The translations under genes and the position numbers were made by a program. DNA of 64,000 bases from Kineosporia corallincola. GTDB taxonomy: Bacteria > Actinomycetota > Actinomycetes > Actinomycetales > Kineosporiaceae. Below are positions 51,281-59,781 of the stretch, piece by piece (the first letter of the stretch is position 1; the number at the start of each line of letters is the position of its first letter). The stretch covers positions 248,001 through 312,000 of the forward strand of contig NZ_JAHBAY010000001.1 of NCBI RefSeq assembly GCF_018499875.1, read 5' to 3'. The notes under the pieces were generated by a model. The model had not been told where the DNA came from. It saw only the letters and a list, made by a program, of their open reading frames with translations, and did not search any database.

Positions 51281-51312
51281 CGGCCGGTCACCCGGATTCG
51301 GGGGACCGGCCG
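51281..51312 (+). terminator. Terminator of the chemotaxis cluster
   Basis: CGGCCGGTC (51281-51289) and GACCGGCCG (51304-51312) form a perfect stem with an inner CCC/GGG pairing. It may serve both converging transcripts. Confidence 0.75.
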
Positions 51313-51316
51313 TTCG

Positions 51317-51988
51317 TCATCGGGGCGGGCGCCGGTCGCGTTGCGCGGCGGCGATGCGCAGCAGCTGGTCGTCGCTGACCGCCGGGCGGCTGCTCGGCAG
51401 CGGGTCGGCGCGCAGGGCGGCCAGGTGCAGGTCGAGGTGCCGCTGCCAGGCGTCGGGGGCGTTGCGCCCGGTCACCGCGACGATGCCGCGCAGCGCCCAC
51501 ATCAGCGCCCGCACGTCGCCCAGCGCGACCCCGGGCGAGATCCGCCCGTGCTGGCCGGCCTGCGAATGCAGTTGCCCGATCAGCGCGTTCAGCTGTTGCT
51601 GGTGCTCCTCGTTGCCCGGGCTGAACAGCTGGGCCGAGTAGCCGTGGTGCCGGGCCAGCGACCGGCCGAACGCCCGCAGGAACGTCTCCAGCCCGTGGCC
51701 GAGCTCGTCTTCCAGCCCGGCCCGGGCGGTGCTGATCAGCTCGTCCAGGATGATCCGGACCAGCTCGTCGACCAGGGCCTGTTTGTTCGGGTAGTGCCGG
51801 TAGAGGGTGCCGACGCCGACCCCGGCCCGAGTGGCGATCTGCTCCATGCTGGCCTCGACGCCGGACTCGGAGATCACCTCACGGGCCGCGGTGAGCACGG
51901 CCTCCTGGTTGCGCAACGCGTCTTTACGCATCGGACGCGCGATGGTTCCCACGGCGCTCACCTCGGCCGGGCCGTCAATCCCGTTCAT
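51317..51988 (-). CDS. TetR-family regulator coupled to the MFS gene
   Basis: This 223-aa regulator has a helix-turn-helix: LTAAREVISESGVEASMEQI followed by ATRAGVGVGTLYRHYPNKQA. An all-helical ligand-binding domain comes next (residues 75-200). The start ATG lies inside the 3' end of the upstream MFS gene (14-bp overlap), so the two are translated from one mRNA. It is likely to bind the MFS promoter, where a 22-bp near-palindrome is present at 53549-53570. The ligand would be a compound exported by the MFS protein. Confidence 0.92.
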   Translation of the reverse strand: MNGIDGPAEVSAVGTIARPMRKDALRNQEAVLTAAREVISESGVEASMEQIATRAGVGVGTLYRHYPNKQALVDELVRIILDELISTARAGLEDELGHGLETFLRAFGRSLARHHGYSAQLFSPGNEEHQQQLNALIGQLHSQAGQHGRISPGVALGDVRALMWALRGIVAVTGRNAPDAWQRHLDLHLAALRADPLPSSRPAVSDDQLLRIAAAQRDRRPPR

Positions 51989-53501
51989 CACCCACGAGCG
52001 TACCGCCCGGCACCAGGGCGAGTTCCGGGGTCGCCACCGGTTTCCCGGTGTCCACGGGCCCGATGGTGGACGTGGTGCGCACGGTGGTCACGGACCGCAC
52101 CCCGGGTTTCAGGTCGGGGATCAGCAGGCCGGCCAGCGTGGCCAGCACCAGGGCGCCGGTGAGCATCGCGAAACCGACCGTGTAGCCCGACTCCTCGGGG
52201 AATCCGGTGGGCCCGGCGTGGGCGGTGACCACGCTCGCCATCACGGCCGAGCCGATCGCCCCGCCGATGGTGCGGATGTTGGCGTTCATGCCGCTGGCCA
52301 CGCCGGTCTGCTCCTGTGGCACGCCCTGCACGATCAGCCCGGACATCGCCGAGAACACCCAGCCCATGCCGAAACCGAAGAGCGCGCAACCGATCAGGAT
52401 CTGCCAGGTGGTGTCGTGTGCGAAGGCGAACATCAGCATCGACAGCATGGTGACGGCGCAGCCGGCCACGGTGAACCACTTGCCGCCGTAGCGCGCCGAC
52501 AGGTTGCCCGACAGGATGCCGGTGGGCAGCTGCACGATGCACTGCGGGGCCATCATCAGCCCGGAGACGGTGATCCCGGCGCCGAACCCGTACCCCGCCT
52601 CGACCGGCGTCTGGAGCAGCTGGGGCAGGAAGCCGAACACCGCGTACATGGCCACGCCGAGCAGCAGGGCCACCAGGTTCGCGGTCCAGACCGGGCGCCG
52701 TCGCATCATCCGCATGTCGATCAGCGGTGTGGCGGCGCGAGTTTCGGCCAGTATCCAGAGCCCGGCCAGCACCAGGGCGGCGACGATCAGGCCGATCACC
52801 GGTACCGATCCCCAGCCCCACGACGAGGCCTGGCTGAGGGCGAGCAGCAGGCAGACCAGCCAGGCCGACAGCAGCAGGGCCGGCGGCCAGGAGATCTTGC
52901 CGGGGGAACGGACCGGTGAGGCGGGCACCAGCAGGTGGGCGGCCACCGCGGCGCCCGCGGTCATGACCATCGGGATCCAGAACAGCCAGCGGTACGAGAG
53001 CACGTCGACGATCGGGCCGGCCAGCACCAGTCCCAGGCCGCCACCGACCGCGCTGAGCGAGGCCAGGCTGCCGACGGCGCCGGTGACCCGGTGCGCCGGG
53101 TACTCGTCGCGGATGATGCCGAAGGCCAGCGGCAGTACGCCGCCGCCGAGGCCCTGGATCACCCGGGCGACGATCATCACGGCCAGGTTCGGGGCCAGGG
53201 CGGAGAGCAGGGAGCCGACCGCCAGGGCGATCAGCGTGGCGACGAAAACCCTTTCCTTGCCGGCCAGGTCGCCGAGCCGGCCGAGGATCGGGGTGGCCAC
53301 CGAGGCGGACAGCAGATAGGCGGTCAGCACCCAGGTGACGCCGCTCTGGCTGGTGCCCAGGTCGTGCTGGATGGTCGTCATCACCGGGATGACGAGCGAC
53401 TGGAGGAGGGTGAAGGCCGCGACGCCCAGCGTGAGGACGGCGAAGGTGACCGAGGGGGAGGTGCGGCGGACGGGGGACGGTGGTGCAGCGGCGGACCGCA
53501 T
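51975..53501 (-). CDS. MFS multidrug exporter, DHA2 (EmrB) type
   Basis: This 508-aa protein starts at ATG 53501 with AAGGAG close upstream. About 14 spans are predicted; motif A reads ILGRLGDLAGKERVFVATLI and motif C VGGGLGLVLAGPIVDVL. The C-terminus is a cytoplasmic tail of about 50 residues. It should act as a proton-driven exporter of drugs or metabolites. It is the first gene of a two-gene operon with a TetR regulator, a standard substrate-induced resistance module. It faces the TAP-like peptidase divergently across a 147-bp spacer. Confidence 0.92.
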   Translation of the reverse strand: MRSAAAPPSPVRRTSPSVTFAVLTLGVAAFTLLQSLVIPVMTTIQHDLGTSQSGVTWVLTAYLLSASVATPILGRLGDLAGKERVFVATLIALAVGSLLSALAPNLAVMIVARVIQGLGGGVLPLAFGIIRDEYPAHRVTGAVGSLASLSAVGGGLGLVLAGPIVDVLSYRWLFWIPMVMTAGAAVAAHLLVPASPVRSPGKISWPPALLLSAWLVCLLLALSQASSWGWGSVPVIGLIVAALVLAGLWILAETRAATPLIDMRMMRRRPVWTANLVALLLGVAMYAVFGFLPQLLQTPVEAGYGFGAGITVSGLMMAPQCIVQLPTGILSGNLSARYGGKWFTVAGCAVTMLSMLMFAFAHDTTWQILIGCALFGFGMGWVFSAMSGLIVQGVPQEQTGVASGMNANIRTIGGAIGSAVMASVVTAHAGPTGFPEESGYTVGFAMLTGALVLATLAGLLIPDLKPGVRSVTTVRTTSTIGPVDTGKPVATPELALVPGGTLVGDERD

Positions 53502-53548
53502 GGGGCTCCTTGTCTGTGCGAAACGGAACTGTGATTCCGCTCCGCCCA

Positions 53549-53570
53549 GGCTATAGCACCTTCTATTGCC
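53549..53570 (-). promoter_or_regulatory. Likely TetR operator upstream of the MFS exporter
   Basis: GGCTATAG-CACCTT-CTATTGCC is a 22-bp inverted repeat with 7 of 8 arm bases matching. It lies 48-69 bp upstream of the MFS start and is distinctly AT-rich for this DNA. Confidence 0.72.
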
Positions 53571-53648
53571 AATCGGACATGACGACGGAACACTCGGGCG
53601 GGTTACCAAAGTGTTCATAGGCGGTCCATAGGGTGATCAAGAGGGCGA

Positions 53649-55262
53649 ATGGTGAAGAAGAAGTACATGGTGGCGGCGGTTTCCGCCGCCCTGGTGGCCA
53701 CCACCGCGGTCTCCGGCTCGGTGGCCCGGGCCATCGGTTCCGGCGACCAGGCGAACCAGGCGAACCGGGCCACGGTGGTGACCACCGCGGCGTCCACCGC
53801 CCAGGTCTCCTACACGCCCACGGCGATCAAGTGGGGCAAGTGTGATGACGCCGGCCTGAAGTCGCTGGGGGCCCAGTGCGGCTTCCTGACCGTGCCCCTC
53901 GACTACGACAAGCCCCAGGGCAAGACGATCAAGCTCGCCGTCTCGCGGGTCAAGCACACCGTGAAGAAGGCGAAGTACCAGGGCGTCATGCTGGTGAACC
54001 CGGGCGGCCCGGGCGGTTCCGGCCTGAGTCTGTCGTCGCTCGGCCAGTACGTGCCGGACGGCGCCGGGGACGCCTACGACTGGATCGGTTTCGACCCGCG
54101 CGGCGTGGGCTCCAGCAAGCCCTCCCTCACCTGCGACGGCTCGTACTTCTCCTACGACCGGCCGAAGTACGTGCCGGGCACCGCCAAGGACGAGAAGACC
54201 TGGCTGAAGCGGGCCAAGACCTACGCGGCCAAGTGCGAGAAGGCCGGCGGCGCGCTGCTCGACAACGTGAAGACCACCGACACCGTCAAGGACATGGACG
54301 TCCTGCGGAAGGCGCTGGGCAAGAAGAAGATCAACTTCTACGGCTTCTCGTACGGCACCTACCTGGGCCAGGTCTACAGCACGATGTACCCGGGCCGGGT
54401 GCGCCGCATGGTGCTCGACGGCGTCGTCGACCCGCGTGACGTCTGGTACGACGCGAACCTGAACCAGGACGTCGCGTTCGACAAGAACATGGACACGTTC
54501 TTCGCCTGGGTGGCCAAGTACAACTCGGTCTACCGGCTCGGCAAGACCGAGGCCGCGGTGGAGAAGGAGTACTACAAGCAGCTGAAGGCCCTCGACAAGA
54601 AGGCCGCCGGGGGCAAGATCGGCGGCGACGAGTGGACCGACATCTTCCTGTCCGCCGGGTACTACGTGTTCGGCTGGGAGGACGTCGCCGACGCCTTCGC
54701 CGGCTGGGTGCACGACGGCGACTGGAAGACGCTGAAGGCGATGTACGACGACTCGCAGCCGCAGGGCCCGGGCGAGGACAACGGCTACGCGATGTACCTG
54801 GCCACCCAGTGCACCGACGTGCAGTGGCCGACGAGCTGGGCGAAGTGGAAGAAGGACAACGCCGCCGTGCACCAGAAGGCGCCGTTCGAGACCTGGGCCA
54901 ACGCCTGGTTCAACGCGCCGTGCCTGTACTGGGACGGTGAGGTGGGCAAGCCGGTGAAGGTGGACGGCTCGAAGGCGCCGGCGATCCTGCTGATCGCCGA
55001 GACCCACGACGCGGCCACCCCCTACGCGGGGGCGCTCGAGGTGCGCAAGCGCTTCCCGAAGTCGGTGCTGATCGAGGGCGTCGGGGGCACCACCCACTCC
55101 GGCTCGCTGAACGGCGTCAGCTGCACCGACGACGCCATCGCCGACTACCTCACCGACGGCACACTGCCGAGCCGGGCGAAGGGCAACGCGTCGGACAAGA
55201 AGTGCGACCCGGTGCCCCAGCCGGTTCCGGCCGGGGCGTCGAGCTCCGGAAAATCGGCCTGA
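53649..55262 (+). CDS. Secreted alpha/beta hydrolase, tripeptidyl-aminopeptidase (TAP-like) family
   Basis: This 537-aa exported protein has an N-terminal signal peptide (MVAAVSAALVATTAVSGSVA). The hydrolase fold begins with WGKCDDAGLKSLGAQCGFLT and VPLDYDKPQGKTIKLAVSRV. The oxyanion loop is VNPGGPGGSG and the nucleophile Ser234 lies in GFSYGTYLG. The catalytic Asp is likely in ETHDAATP and the His in GGTTHSG, within the C-terminal TAP-like domain. Conserved Cys pairs point to disulfides outside the cell. It would release short peptides from N-termini. Lys-rich composition in the first half is unusual beside its neighbours. Confidence 0.92.
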   Translation: MVKKKYMVAAVSAALVATTAVSGSVARAIGSGDQANQANRATVVTTAASTAQVSYTPTAIKWGKCDDAGLKSLGAQCGFLTVPLDYDKPQGKTIKLAVSRVKHTVKKAKYQGVMLVNPGGPGGSGLSLSSLGQYVPDGAGDAYDWIGFDPRGVGSSKPSLTCDGSYFSYDRPKYVPGTAKDEKTWLKRAKTYAAKCEKAGGALLDNVKTTDTVKDMDVLRKALGKKKINFYGFSYGTYLGQVYSTMYPGRVRRMVLDGVVDPRDVWYDANLNQDVAFDKNMDTFFAWVAKYNSVYRLGKTEAAVEKEYYKQLKALDKKAAGGKIGGDEWTDIFLSAGYYVFGWEDVADAFAGWVHDGDWKTLKAMYDDSQPQGPGEDNGYAMYLATQCTDVQWPTSWAKWKKDNAAVHQKAPFETWANAWFNAPCLYWDGEVGKPVKVDGSKAPAILLIAETHDAATPYAGALEVRKRFPKSVLIEGVGGTTHSGSLNGVSCTDDAIADYLTDGTLPSRAKGNASDKKCDPVPQPVPAGASSSGKSA

Positions 55263-55283
55263 GCAACGGCATTCAGCAACGAG

Positions 55284-55313
55284 GCGGCCCGGTCCCCGAG
55301 GGGACCGGGCCGC
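55284..55313 (+). terminator. Terminator after the TAP-like hydrolase
   Basis: GCGGCCCGGTCCCC (55284-55297) pairs with GGGGACCGGGCCGC (55300-55313), followed by TTCG. Confidence 0.85.
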
Positions 55314-55334
55314 TTCGCGTAGTGGTGCGCCGGC

Positions 55335-56588
55335 TCAGTGCTGCTGGTGCTCCTGGCGGCCCTCGACGTCTTCGTCGTCCCCGTCGTCCTCGGGTTCCTC
55401 GTCGTCCAGGTCCTCGTCGTCGTCCAGCACGTCTTCGGTCTGCACCAGGTAGGGCGGCAGGTGCCGGTCGGCGTTGAACGGGGTGAACCAGTAGTCGAAG
55501 CCCATCGGTGCGGAGTCCGGGCCGACCCGCAGTTCCTCGTCGTCCGCGTCGTCCGGGGTCTGCGGGTCGAACAGGATCTCGTGATCGGGGTCTTCGAACA
55601 GGTGCTCCTCGACCGCCTCCCGCCAGCCCGGCTCCAGCCCGACGTCGGCCAGGTCGAGCTGCACCTCGGCGGTGTCGAGGATCAGCCGCAGGGCCAGCTC
55701 CTGGGCCACGCAGGCCAGCGGCTCCCAGCCGGCCGTGAGCCGGCGGGTGACGTCGGCCATGGCGATGATCAGCCGCTGGGCGAACAGTGCGTCGTAGCGG
55801 TCGGCGTAACGCACCGGCAGGCCGCCGAGCACGAAGAACACGTCGTCCGGGGCGTCGGCCACGGTCTCGGTGGTGCCGTCGCGGGTCAGCGTGTCCAGAT
55901 CGATGAACAGCTGGTCGACCGCCGCCACCGAGGCCTGGAACAGCGCCCCGGCCAGGAACCGGGCCTGGGCCAGCGCCTCCTCCCGCTCCTCCTCGTCGTC
56001 GGCGTGCACGTCGAGCGCGGTCAGCAGCGCCGGGTCGACACCGGTGAGCAGCTCCGCGCTGTGCAGCAGCTGCGCGCGGGTCGCCTCGGTGTTGCGGCTG
56101 GTGGCGATGCCGGTGAGGACCAGGCCGTCGGCCTCGGTGACGATGACGACCGAGCCCTCCTCGCCGAACTCGTCCTCGTCGGTGTCGTCGTCGGTGTCGT
56201 CGCCGTCCAGGGTCAGGCCGTCGAAGTCGTCCAGCACCTGGAGGTCGGGGCCGAAGTCGTCGAGCCCGTCGATCTCGTCTGCCGACTCACCGGTGACGCT
56301 CACCGAGAACGGTCCCCAGCCCGGGTTGGCGGGGTCGTTGACCAGCGCCGCGACGCTGTCTCCCACCAGGCTGAGCACCTCGGGGGAAGCCAGGCCCGGC
56401 GCCGCGACGGTCAGGCTGATGTCGACGTCGCCGGTGCTGCCGTTGGTCAGGTAGCCCTCGTTGGTGCACTCGGCGATGGCCAGCGTGACCGCTTCTTCGA
56501 GCCGGCGGAGCATGCCGTCGCGCTCCAGCGCGGACGAACCGTCCGCGGCGCCCACCAGGATGGTCAGCTCGTCGTCGTCCTCTTCCAT
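55335..56588 (-). CDS. Acidic hypothetical protein
   Basis: This 417-aa protein starts at ATG 56588 (MEEDDDELTILVGAADGSSA). It is strongly acidic, with runs of Asp and Glu in the middle (about residues 140-165) and at the C-terminus. No membrane segment or signal peptide is seen. The regions around residues 220-300 are helical (QARFLAGALFQASVAAVDQL; ALFAQRLIIAMADVTRRLTA). No family was recognised. The acidic tail ends in GRQEHQQH. A role in binding basic partners is conceivable but unsupported. Codon usage is typical. Confidence 0.7.
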   Translation of the reverse strand: MEEDDDELTILVGAADGSSALERDGMLRRLEEAVTLAIAECTNEGYLTNGSTGDVDISLTVAAPGLASPEVLSLVGDSVAALVNDPANPGWGPFSVSVTGESADEIDGLDDFGPDLQVLDDFDGLTLDGDDTDDDTDEDEFGEEGSVVIVTEADGLVLTGIATSRNTEATRAQLLHSAELLTGVDPALLTALDVHADDEEEREEALAQARFLAGALFQASVAAVDQLFIDLDTLTRDGTTETVADAPDDVFFVLGGLPVRYADRYDALFAQRLIIAMADVTRRLTAGWEPLACVAQELALRLILDTAEVQLDLADVGLEPGWREAVEEHLFEDPDHEILFDPQTPDDADDEELRVGPDSAPMGFDYWFTPFNADRHLPPYLVQTEDVLDDDEDLDDEEPEDDGDDEDVEGRQEHQQH

Positions 56589-56661
56589 GCAGGCAGTCTG
56601 CCTGACCGGGGCACCTTCCGTCAGTGGGGACGCGATCCGGGCGGGGCCGGAACGGGGCGAA

Positions 56662-57180
56662 CTACGCGCTACGGGCCTGCTGGGCCTGATGCGGGTGCAG
56701 ATGCCGGTAGGTTCCGTTGAAGTAGAGCAGGGGGTGCAGACCCGGCGTGGCGTGCAGCGACCGCACCCGGCCGACGGTGAGGTAATGGTCACCGGTCACG
56801 AATTCGTTCTCAAGTTCGCAGTCGATGGTGGCCAGCACCCCCTCCAGGCGCGGGGCACCGGTCGTGCCGGTCTCCCAGCGCACCCCACGCCACTTGTCCG
56901 AGCCGCTGCGGGCGAACTGGTTGCACAGGTCCTGCTGGCCGGCTTCGAGGATGTTCACGGTGAACGCCCGGGCCCGGCGGATACGCGGGTAGGTGGTGGA
57001 GGTCAGCGACGGTGAGAAGGCGATCAGCGGCGGGTCGAGGGAGAGGCTGAAGAACGACTGGCAGGTCATGCCGACCGGCTCATCGTCGTCGAGGGCCGTG
57101 ACCACGGTGATGCCGGAGGCGAAGCCGCCGATCACCTTGCGGAAACGGGCGGCGTCGATGCTGTCGAACTCGTCAGTCAC
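56662..57180 (-). CDS. Flavin reductase-like domain protein
   Basis: This 172-aa protein matches the split-barrel flavin reductase family. It contains FRKVIGGFASGITVVTALDD, GMTCQSFFSLSLDPPLIAFS, the TVNILEAGQQDLCNQFA block and the end DHYLTVGRVRSLHATPGLHP. Such proteins supply reduced FMN to two-component monooxygenases. It overlaps the upstream NADPH:FMN reductase gene by 8 bp, so they are cotranscribed. No monooxygenase oxygenase component lies in the window. Confidence 0.9.
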   Translation of the reverse strand: MTDEFDSIDAARFRKVIGGFASGITVVTALDDDEPVGMTCQSFFSLSLDPPLIAFSPSLTSTTYPRIRRARAFTVNILEAGQQDLCNQFARSGSDKWRGVRWETGTTGAPRLEGVLATIDCELENEFVTGDHYLTVGRVRSLHATPGLHPLLYFNGTYRHLHPHQAQQARSA

Positions 57181-57703
57181 GGGGGGCCTCCAGCCGGCCG
57201 GTGATCGCGGGCACCAGGGTGGCGGCGTTCGCCTGGCCCCAGTCGGCGGTGATCTGGTCCAGCTCGGCGATCCGGTTCATCACCAGGTAGAGCCCCCGGC
57301 TCGGCACCGTGGCGCCCAGCTCGACCAGCAGGGGACGCAGGTTGACCTCGGTGGCCATGGCGTGGTCGGCGGCCGCGCCGGTCATCACCGGCACCGCCAC
57401 CACGCCGGCCAGGCCGTTGCTGGGGTAGCGGTCGAGGAACGCCTTGAGCAGGCCGGTGTAGGTGGCCTTGTAGGTGGGCGAGGCCACCACCAGGACGTCG
57501 CTGGCCGCCACCGCGTCGTTCAGGGCGGCCAGGGTCGGCTCGGGCCACTCGAACAGCCGGGAGGAGTGCTCGGCCAGGTCGATCACCTGGTACTCGGTCT
57601 GCTCACCGGGCACCAGCTTCTCGATCACGCCGGCGAGGGACTCCGCCACACGCAGGGTTCGGGAGGCGGGCTTGGGGTTGCCCACGACCACGGCGATCTT
57701 CAC
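57173..57703 (-). CDS. NADPH-dependent FMN reductase (SsuE/MsuE-like)
   Basis: This 176-aa flavodoxin-fold protein starts MKIAVVVGNPKPASRTLRVA. It carries VLVVASPTYKATYTGLLKAF and LDRYPSNGLAGVVAVPVMTG, the SsuE signature blocks. It would reduce FMN with NADPH. SsuE pairs with sulfonate monooxygenases in sulfur starvation, but no sulfonate gene is nearby. It is the first gene of a two-gene operon with a flavin reductase-like protein. Its promoter region carries a consensus TTGACA box and palindromes. Confidence 0.9.
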   Translation of the reverse strand: MKIAVVVGNPKPASRTLRVAESLAGVIEKLVPGEQTEYQVIDLAEHSSRLFEWPEPTLAALNDAVAASDVLVVASPTYKATYTGLLKAFLDRYPSNGLAGVVAVPVMTGAAADHAMATEVNLRPLLVELGATVPSRGLYLVMNRIAELDQITADWGQANAATLVPAITGRLEAPRD

Positions 57704-57978
57704 CGCTTCACATCCTTCAGCAGCCGGGCGCCGCGCCCGGTGAGGGGCGCAACGCTGACGAGATGGTCAGCTCCTGCGGCACGGGGATGCCCGACGGCGT
57801 TGTACGGGCAGCCAGAAGTGCCTGCAATGCAGGAACATTCACCTGACGCCTTTTTGTGGGGCGCCGGCGGCTGCAACGTCTTACGCTGCTTCAATCGATA
57901 TTAAGGTCACCCTTCGTCATGTCAAGATTCTTGACCGGAACAGTGAGGTAGGCCTCGCCCCCTCCGGGCCGGGCCGGG
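57704..57978 (-). promoter_or_regulatory. Promoter and palindromes upstream of the FMN reductase operon
   Basis: Reading leftward, TTGACA (57925-57920) and AATATC (57902-57897) are 17 bp apart, a good sigma-70-type promoter. GTCAAG-ATT-CTTGAC (57921-57935) overlaps the -35 box, and CCTGCAATGCAGG (57821-57833) lies in the leader; both are perfect palindromes and possible operators. The region is AT-rich. Expression is probably conditional, for example on sulfur or redox state, but this is inferred. No gene was found in this stretch. Confidence 0.62.
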
Positions 57979-58809
57979 CTACTTGACCGATCCCGCCGTC
58001 AGACCGCCCACCAGGTGCTTCTCGATCAGGGCGAAGAGCACGACGACCGGTACGACGGCGATCAGCGATGCGGCGAAAAGCTCGTCCCAGTGCTGCTGGT
58101 AGCCCGTGACGTAGGAGTTGATGCCGACGGTCAGCGGTTTCTTGTCGTCGTCCTGCATCAGGGTCAGCGCCACCACGTACTCGTTCCAGGCCGCGATGAA
58201 GGTGAAGATCACCGTGGTCACCAGGCCGGGCAGGGTGAGGGGCAGCATCACGTGCCAGAGGGTGCGCACCCGGCCGCAGCCGTCGAGGTGCGCGGCCTCC
58301 TCGACGTCCCTGGGGATCGACGAGAAGAAGCCCTGGAGGATCCAGATCGCGAAGGCCAGGTTGAAGGCGGCGTTCGTGATGATGATCGACAGGTAGGTGT
58401 TGACCAGCGTGAGGTCGAAGAACTCCCGGTACAGCCCGACCACCAGCGAGGTCGGCGAGAACATCTGGGTGACCAGCACGACGAGCAGGAACGCGGTGCG
58501 CCCGGGAAACCTGAACCGGGCCGTGAAGTAGGCCGCCGGAACCGCCGCCACCAGCACGATCGCGGTCGAGCTGACCGCCACGACCAGCGAGGTGCGCAGC
58601 CAGTTCAGGAAGCGGGCGTCGCTCAGCACGGTGCCGAAGGTGTTCCACTGCCACTCGCGCGGGAGGAACGTGGGCGGTGAGGCCAGCACATCACCGCTGG
58701 GCCGCAGCGCGTCGAGCAGCATCACCGCGTAGGGCGAAACGAACACCAGCGTGATCGCCAGGCCGATCAGCGAAAGGTAGTACGGCCGGAGTCTTCTGGT
58801 CAGGGTCAT
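57979..58809 (-). CDS. Sugar ABC importer permease (MalG-like)
   Basis: This 276-aa permease has six spans. The EAA loop reads EEAAHLDGCGRVRTLWHVML. N-terminal spans include LSLIGLAITLVFVSPYAVML and C-terminal ones FAASLIAVVPVVVLFALIEK. It starts at ATG 58809, overlapping the MalF-like gene stop (ATGA). It is the last gene of the operon; no ATPase gene follows, so a shared ATPase such as MsiK would energise the importer. Confidence 0.93.
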   Translation of the reverse strand: MTLTRRLRPYYLSLIGLAITLVFVSPYAVMLLDALRPSGDVLASPPTFLPREWQWNTFGTVLSDARFLNWLRTSLVVAVSSTAIVLVAAVPAAYFTARFRFPGRTAFLLVVLVTQMFSPTSLVVGLYREFFDLTLVNTYLSIIITNAAFNLAFAIWILQGFFSSIPRDVEEAAHLDGCGRVRTLWHVMLPLTLPGLVTTVIFTFIAAWNEYVVALTLMQDDDKKPLTVGINSYVTGYQQHWDELFAASLIAVVPVVVLFALIEKHLVGGLTAGSVK

Positions 58810-59780
58810 GCCTGCGTCACCTCCCTCCAGCGGATGATCCGCAGGTAGATCAGCACCACCACGAGGATCAGCAGCACGTTGACCACACCCATCGCGGCGG
58901 ACATTCCGACGCTGCGCTCGGCCGCCTTGAAGGCCAGCTTGTAGGAGTAGGTGATCGAGGTGTCGTGGCTGAAGCCCGGATTGCGGTCGTTCAGGGTGTA
59001 GATCACCGGGAACGAGTTGAACACGTAGATCAGGTTCAGCACGCTGGCCACCAGCAGGGCCGGACGCAGCAGCGGAAGAGTGATGTGCCGGTAGATCTTC
59101 CACGGCGAGGCGCCGTCCACCCGGGCCGCCTCGACGATGTCGCCGGGGATCGCGTTCAGCCCGGCGAGCAGCACGTACGCGGTGAACGGCAGCGAGACGA
59201 ACACCCCGACGCCGATCATCGAGGGCATCACCCAGGAGTCGTCGCCGAGGAAGTCGATCGGCTCGCCGAGCAGGTGCAGGTTCACCAGCAGGCGGTTCAG
59301 GATGCCGTGCTCGTAGTCGAGGATCAGGGTGAACAGCCGCGAGGTGATCACCAGCGAGGCGGCCCAGGGGATGATGATCGCCCAGCGCATCAGGGTGCGG
59401 CCGCGGAAGTCCTTGGCCATGAACTGGGCCAGGGCCAGGCCGATCAGGATGGTCAGCGCCACCACCACGACCACCCAGACCGCGGTGTTCGCCAGCACGG
59501 TCCACAGGTCGTCGTGCTGAAAGATGCTGGTGTAGTTGTCGAATCCGGCCGAGCCCTTGCGCAGCCCGGTGATCGAGTAGTCCGACAGCGAGGCCTGCAC
59601 CAGGGCGATCGCCGGGTACACCACCACACCGGCGATCAGGAGCAGCGGCACGATCAGCCAGGGGACGGCGGAAAGTGCGCTGGCGTGTCCGGTTTCGCGA
59701 CGGCGACGGCGGCGGGCCGGCGCCGTGGGCGCGGCCGGGGTGCCGGCCGCGCCCACGGGGGTGTCGAGCTGGTCGGTCAA
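58806..59780 (-). CDS. Sugar ABC importer permease (MalF-like)
   Basis: This protein of about 324 aa begins at TTG 59780, where GGGAG stands 5 bases upstream; an in-frame ATG at 59837 would overlap the lipoprotein gene by 56 bp. It has a Pro/Ala/Arg cytoplasmic N-terminus and six spans (ALSAVPWLIVPLLLIAGVVV, NTAVWVVVVVALTILIGLAL). The EAA loop is VEAARVDGASPWKIYRHITL. It pairs with the MalG-like permease with a 4-bp overlap. Confidence 0.9.
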   Translation of the reverse strand: MTDQLDTPVGAAGTPAAPTAPARRRRRRETGHASALSAVPWLIVPLLLIAGVVVYPAIALVQASLSDYSITGLRKGSAGFDNYTSIFQHDDLWTVLANTAVWVVVVVALTILIGLALAQFMAKDFRGRTLMRWAIIIPWAASLVITSRLFTLILDYEHGILNRLLVNLHLLGEPIDFLGDDSWVMPSMIGVGVFVSLPFTAYVLLAGLNAIPGDIVEAARVDGASPWKIYRHITLPLLRPALLVASVLNLIYVFNSFPVIYTLNDRNPGFSHDTSITYSYKLAFKAAERSVGMSAAMGVVNVLLILVVVLIYLRIIRWREVTQA

Positions 59781-59781
59781 C

